Shown: piece after piece, positions 22,161 through 25,093 of the stretch
How the letters are laid out: every line of letters starts with the position of its first letter
How positions within the stretch are numbered: the stretch's first letter is position 1
DNA from: JBDSSS01 sp038224055
GTDB lineage: Bacteria; Actinomycetota; Actinomycetes; Actinomycetales; Dermatophilaceae
Assembly: GCA_038224055.1 (NCBI GenBank)
Contig: JBBRGO010000013.1
Location: 1-25,093 of the forward strand
Length of the DNA: 25,093 nt
Reading direction: 5' to 3'
Translations under genes and position numbers: made by a program
The notes under the pieces: generated by a model
Told to the model about the DNA's origin: nothing
Seen by the model: only the letters and a program-made list of their open reading frames with translations
Database searches by the model: none

Positions 22161-22318
22161 CACTCCGGATTGGCCCGCCCGAGATGTGAGACACCGGGGT
22201 GAGACGCCCGGGGCGACGCGCGGGCCGGGTCCACGGGGAGCCCGCCGTCGCGCGCCCGACTCCTCAACCGATCCGCGCTGTTGCGCGTGTGACGCGTGAG
22301 TTCAGCGTGACGGTCAAC
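22161..22318. other. Intergenic region between the divergent riboswitch promoter and ftsK
   Basis: I see no gene or strong hairpin here. The segment is less coding-like (short frames, CGCGTGTGACGCGTGAG near 22284-22300) and should carry upstream elements of the ftsK promoter. No convincing -35 at standard spacing was found. Confidence 0.4.
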
Positions 22319-22330
22319 TACGGTGCCACC
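22319..22330 (+). promoter_or_regulatory. Leaderless ftsK promoter (-10 element)
   Basis: TACGGT (22319-22324) then six bases, then the ftsK ATG at 22331. There is no Shine-Dalgarno. Confidence 0.6.
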
Positions 22331-25093
22331 ATGGCGACTCGTCCGTCCAACAGCCCACGCTCCGGCCCGACCGCATCAGGTCGGGCCAAGGCGTCATCGG
22401 CCGGTGCCGCCTCGCGTCCCGCCGCTGCCCGCCCCGCAGCCGCCCGTGGCAGCCGGCCCGCCGCGCGCAAGCCCTCTGCCCGCAGCGCGGCGCCGAAGAC
22501 CGCCAAGACCCCGGCGACGACCAAGGCCCGGGGCGGCGGTCTGCCGCTGCCGCTCCGGGCGGTGCGCAGCACCTGGATGGGCGTCTCGCACGTCGCGGGC
22601 GGAGCCGTGCGCCGGGTCGGGAGCAGCGCGATGGAGCTCGAGCCGGAGCACCGCCGCGACGGTCTCGGCTTCACGCTGCTCGCGCTCGCCGTCGTCATCG
22701 CCGCCCGTGAGTGGTGGGGGGTCTCCGGGACCTTCGGCGACGTCGTGCACGCCGTCGTGGCCGGCACCTTCGGCAGGGTGGCGTATGCCGTCCCGCTCGT
22801 CCTGCTCGCCCTCGGGCTCCGGCTGATGCGCGCCCCACAGGACGACGGCACGACGAACCGTGTCGTGGTGGGGCTCCTCGCCCTGACCTTCTCCGCCTGC
22901 GGGCTGGCCCACCTCGACGCCGGTATCCCCAACCCGCCCGAGGGCGCGGAGCCGATGCGGGCGGCCGGGGGGATCCTCGGCTTCCTCGCCTCGAGCCCCC
23001 TCGCCGCGGCGATCTCGTCCTACGGAGCCCTCGTCCTGCTCGTCCTGCTCGGCATCTTCGGGCTGCTCGTGCTCACCGCGACCCCGGTGACGATGATCCC
23101 CGAGCGCCTGCGCCAGCTGCGCTCCCTCGTGCTCCGACGCGATCCCGAGGACGAGCACGACGACGAGGAGCTCGACCCGGAGCGGCCGGCCGGCAAGCCC
23201 GCCAAGCGCGCGCGCCGGCAGGCGGTCGATCTCTCGGAGCGCGACGGGGACGAGGCCTTCCGCCAGGCGGCGCAGGTCATCGCCGACGCCGAGGCAGCCG
23301 AGGCCGCCGCGGCGGGCTCGCCCTCCGGCGGGCCCCGCCCGGGCGAGAAGCGGCCCACCGAGCCCGGGGTCCTCGCCCCACGGCCCGGCGGACGCAGGGG
23401 CGTCGACGCGACCGACCCCAAGACCCACGGCGCTCCGCCGGCGAGCTCCATCGGGCCGAAGGCCGAGCTCGTCCCACCGCCGATGTCCGACCTCCCGGCA
23501 CGGGCCCTGCAGCTCTCCCTCGAGGGCGATGTCACCTACCGCCTGCCCGACCACGCGATGCTCACCCCCGGGCCGGCCCACAAGACGCGCAGCGAGACCA
23601 ACGACCGTGTCGTCGAGTCGCTCACGGGGGTCTTCGACCAGTTCGACATCGACGCGGCCGTCACCGGCTTCACCCGTGGGCCGACGGTCACCCGTTACGA
23701 GGTGGAGCTCGGATCGGGCACCAAGGTCGAGCGCGTCACCGCTCTCTCGAAGAACATCGCGTATGCCGTCGCCTCGGCCGACGTGCGCATCCTCAGCCCG
23801 ATCCCGGGCAAGTCCGCCATCGGCATCGAGATCCCCAACCTCGACCGCGAGAACGTCTCCCTCGGTGACGTGCTGCGCAGCCAGACCGCACGCGGCAACG
23901 AGCACCCGATGGTGATGGGCGTCGGCAAGGACGTCGAGGGCGCGTACGTCATCGCCAACCTCGCGAAGATGCCCCACCTGCTCGTCGCGGGAGCGACCGG
24001 CTCGGGCAAGAGCTCCTTCGTCAACTCGATGATCACCTCGAGCCTCATGCGGTCCACCCCGGAGGAGGTGCGGATGATCCTCGTCGACCCCAAGCGGGTC
24101 GAGCTCACCGCCTACGAGGGCATCCCGCACCTGATCACACCGATCATCACCAACCCCAAGAAGGCCGCGGAGGCTCTCGCGTGGGTCGTCAAGGAGATGG
24201 ACCAGCGCTACGACGACCTCGCGGCCTTCGGCTTCAAGCACGTCGACGACTTCAACAAGGCGGTGCGCGCGGGCAAGGTCAAGCCGCTCCCGGGCTCGGA
24301 GCGCCAGCTGACGACCTACCCCTACCTGCTCATCGTCGTCGACGAGCTCGCCGACCTGATGATGGTCGCCCCGAGGGACGTCGAGGAGTCGGTCGTCCGG
24401 ATCACCCAGCTCGCCCGCGCCGCCGGCATCCACCTCGTGCTCGCGACGCAGCGTCCGTCGGTGGACGTCGTCACCGGCCTCATCAAGGCCAACGTGCCCT
24501 CACGGATGGCCTTCGCGACGAGCTCGCTGGCCGACTCCCGGGTCGTGCTCGACCAGCCCGGCGCCGAGAAGCTCATCGGCCAGGGTGACGCGCTCTTCCT
24601 GCCGATGGGCGCGAGCAAGCCGATGCGCGTCCAGGGCGCCTGGGTCAACGAGTCGGAGATCCACGAGGTCGTCAAGTTCGTGACGACGCAGCTCAAGCCC
24701 AACTACGTCGAGGACGTCATCGTCACGGCGCCGAAGAAGCAGATGGACGACGACATCGGGGACGACCTCGACGTGCTGCTCCAGGCGACCGAGCTCGTCG
24801 TCACGACGCAGTTCGGCTCGACCTCGATGCTCCAGCGCAAGCTGCGGGTCGGTTTCGCCAAGGCGGGCCGGCTGATGGACCTGCTCGAGTCGCGAGGCAT
24901 CGTCGGCCCGAGCGAGGGCAGCAAGGCGCGCGACGTCCTCGTCCGCCCCGACGACCTCGACCAGACTCTCGCACTGCTGCGCGGCGACGACGTCGCGCAC
25001 CCCAACGACCCGACCGACGAGGAGCTCGGCCTCACCGCACCGGCCCCGTACGAGAACGAGGTCGTGGCCGTCGGCGAGGAGCCGCCGCCCGCC
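22331..25093 (+). CDS. ftsK: DNA translocase FtsK/SpoIIIE family, 3'-truncated by the window edge
   Basis: A septum-located, membrane-anchored ATPase that pumps chromosomal DNA during division. The frame is open from the ATG at 22331 to the last base, with 921 codons visible. Residues 1-70 are a basic Ala/Pro/Arg/Lys-rich cytosolic tail. Four or five transmembrane helices lie between about 110 and 251 (helix spans about 110-126, 138-164, 176-195, then 209-251). A charged linker follows to about 390. The motor has FDIDAAVTGFTRGPTVTRYEVEL, Walker A GATGSGKSS (554-562), DPKRVELTAYEGIPHL and Walker B LLIVVDELADLMM (D671, E672), then LATQRPSVDVVTGLIKANVPSRMAF. A winged-helix gamma domain (about 810-875, TTQFGSTSMLQRKLRVGFAKAGRLMDLLE) completes it. 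Only a short acidic tail should be missing. Confidence 0.96.
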   Translation, partial: MATRPSNSPRSGPTASGRAKASSAGAASRPAAARPAAARGSRPAARKPSARSAAPKTAKTPATTKARGGGLPLPLRAVRSTWMGVSHVAGGAVRRVGSSAMELEPEHRRDGLGFTLLALAVVIAAREWWGVSGTFGDVVHAVVAGTFGRVAYAVPLVLLALGLRLMRAPQDDGTTNRVVVGLLALTFSACGLAHLDAGIPNPPEGAEPMRAAGGILGFLASSPLAAAISSYGALVLLVLLGIFGLLVLTATPVTMIPERLRQLRSLVLRRDPEDEHDDEELDPERPAGKPAKRARRQAVDLSERDGDEAFRQAAQVIADAEAAEAAAAGSPSGGPRPGEKRPTEPGVLAPRPGGRRGVDATDPKTHGAPPASSIGPKAELVPPPMSDLPARALQLSLEGDVTYRLPDHAMLTPGPAHKTRSETNDRVVESLTGVFDQFDIDAAVTGFTRGPTVTRYEVELGSGTKVERVTALSKNIAYAVASADVRILSPIPGKSAIGIEIPNLDRENVSLGDVLRSQTARGNEHPMVMGVGKDVEGAYVIANLAKMPHLLVAGATGSGKSSFVNSMITSSLMRSTPEEVRMILVDPKRVELTAYEGIPHLITPIITNPKKAAEALAWVVKEMDQRYDDLAAFGFKHVDDFNKAVRAGKVKPLPGSERQLTTYPYLLIVVDELADLMMVAPRDVEESVVRITQLARAAGIHLVLATQRPSVDVVTGLIKANVPSRMAFATSSLADSRVVLDQPGAEKLIGQGDALFLPMGASKPMRVQGAWVNESEIHEVVKFVTTQLKPNYVEDVIVTAPKKQMDDDIGDDLDVLLQATELVVTTQFGSTSMLQRKLRVGFAKAGRLMDLLESRGIVGPSEGSKARDVLVRPDDLDQTLALLRGDDVAHPNDPTDEELGLTAPAPYENEVVAVGEEPPPA

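Larger units (their letters stand above)
4445..23767. repeat. Dispersed over-represented 7/8-mer GTATGCC(G) / (C)GGCATAC, 17 copies
   Basis: Plus-strand GTATGCC at 4445, 6575, 12680, 14030, 16696, 19065, 20660, 22783 and 23761. Plus-strand GGCATAC at 6497, 7619, 10776, 11396, 14737, 17585, 20375 and 20474. The base after GTATGCC is G in 16 of 17. All copies lie in genes, on both strands and in three codon registers. See the finding for interpretation. Confidence 0.85.

Noticed and set aside
4445..23767. GTATGCC as a polar chromosome-orienting word (KOPS- or Chi-like)
   Set aside because: The two orientations are equal (9 and 8) in this window, so there is no visible strand polarity; a window on one replichore should show skew.
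22394..24433. 679-codon open frame antisense to ftsK
   Set aside because: It is the mirror of a strongly coding G+C-rich gene. The product is low-complexity Arg/Gly/Asp/Leu and matches nothing, while the plus strand gives a complete FtsK motor.

Overview
The window reads as chromosomal DNA of a high-G+C actinobacterium. By gene content, gene order and codon use it looks like Micrococcales, possibly near the Intrasporangiaceae; the family is inference, not something I could test. Almost all of it is coding, with G or C at most third codon positions. There is no rRNA, tRNA, phage, insertion sequence or CRISPR array.

Layout. (1) 1-2.3 kb: 3' part of dihydrolipoamide dehydrogenase (lpd), a putative lipoprotein, and a 51-codon hydrophobic membrane protein on the minus strand. 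(2) 2.5-7.8 kb: rpsO, pnp, a minus-strand secreted TIM-barrel-like/FG-GAP protein, and dapB. (3) 7.9-15.5 kb: an accessory block with a tiny cysteine-rich metallothionein-like protein, lutABC (L-lactate oxidation, minus strand), a GNAT acetyltransferase with a histidine-rich N-terminus, and the phenylacetyl-CoA epoxidase operon paaABCDE. (4) 15.5-20.5 kb: thyA, dfrA, dapA, rnj (RNase J) and a membrane-anchored endonuclease/exonuclease/phosphatase-family protein. (5) 20.5-25.1 kb: a class V aminotransferase / cysteine-desulfurase-like gene on the minus strand behind a SAM-IV-type riboswitch, then ftsK running off the right edge.

The genes rpsO, pnp, dapB, thyA, dfrA, dapA, rnj and ftsK form a housekeeping neighbourhood (RNA turnover, lysine/diaminopimelate and folate/thymidylate synthesis, chromosome segregation) whose order is shared by many actinobacteria, including mycobacteria. 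The catabolic and metal-binding genes sit inside it.

Four things stand out. First, a 46-residue protein with ten cysteines, preceded by a perfect 20-bp palindrome and a GGGTAC box, was too short for ordinary ORF calling. Second, the 8-mer GTATGCCG is strongly over-represented on both strands and in all three codon registers, while its one-transition relative GTACGCC is almost absent. Third, one promoter rule, TANNNT then 6 nt then +1, places the start of many transcripts exactly on the start codon (leaderless mRNAs) and also predicts the 5' end of the riboswitch. Fourth, the SAM-IV-like riboswitch controls a gene with cysteine-desulfurase residues.
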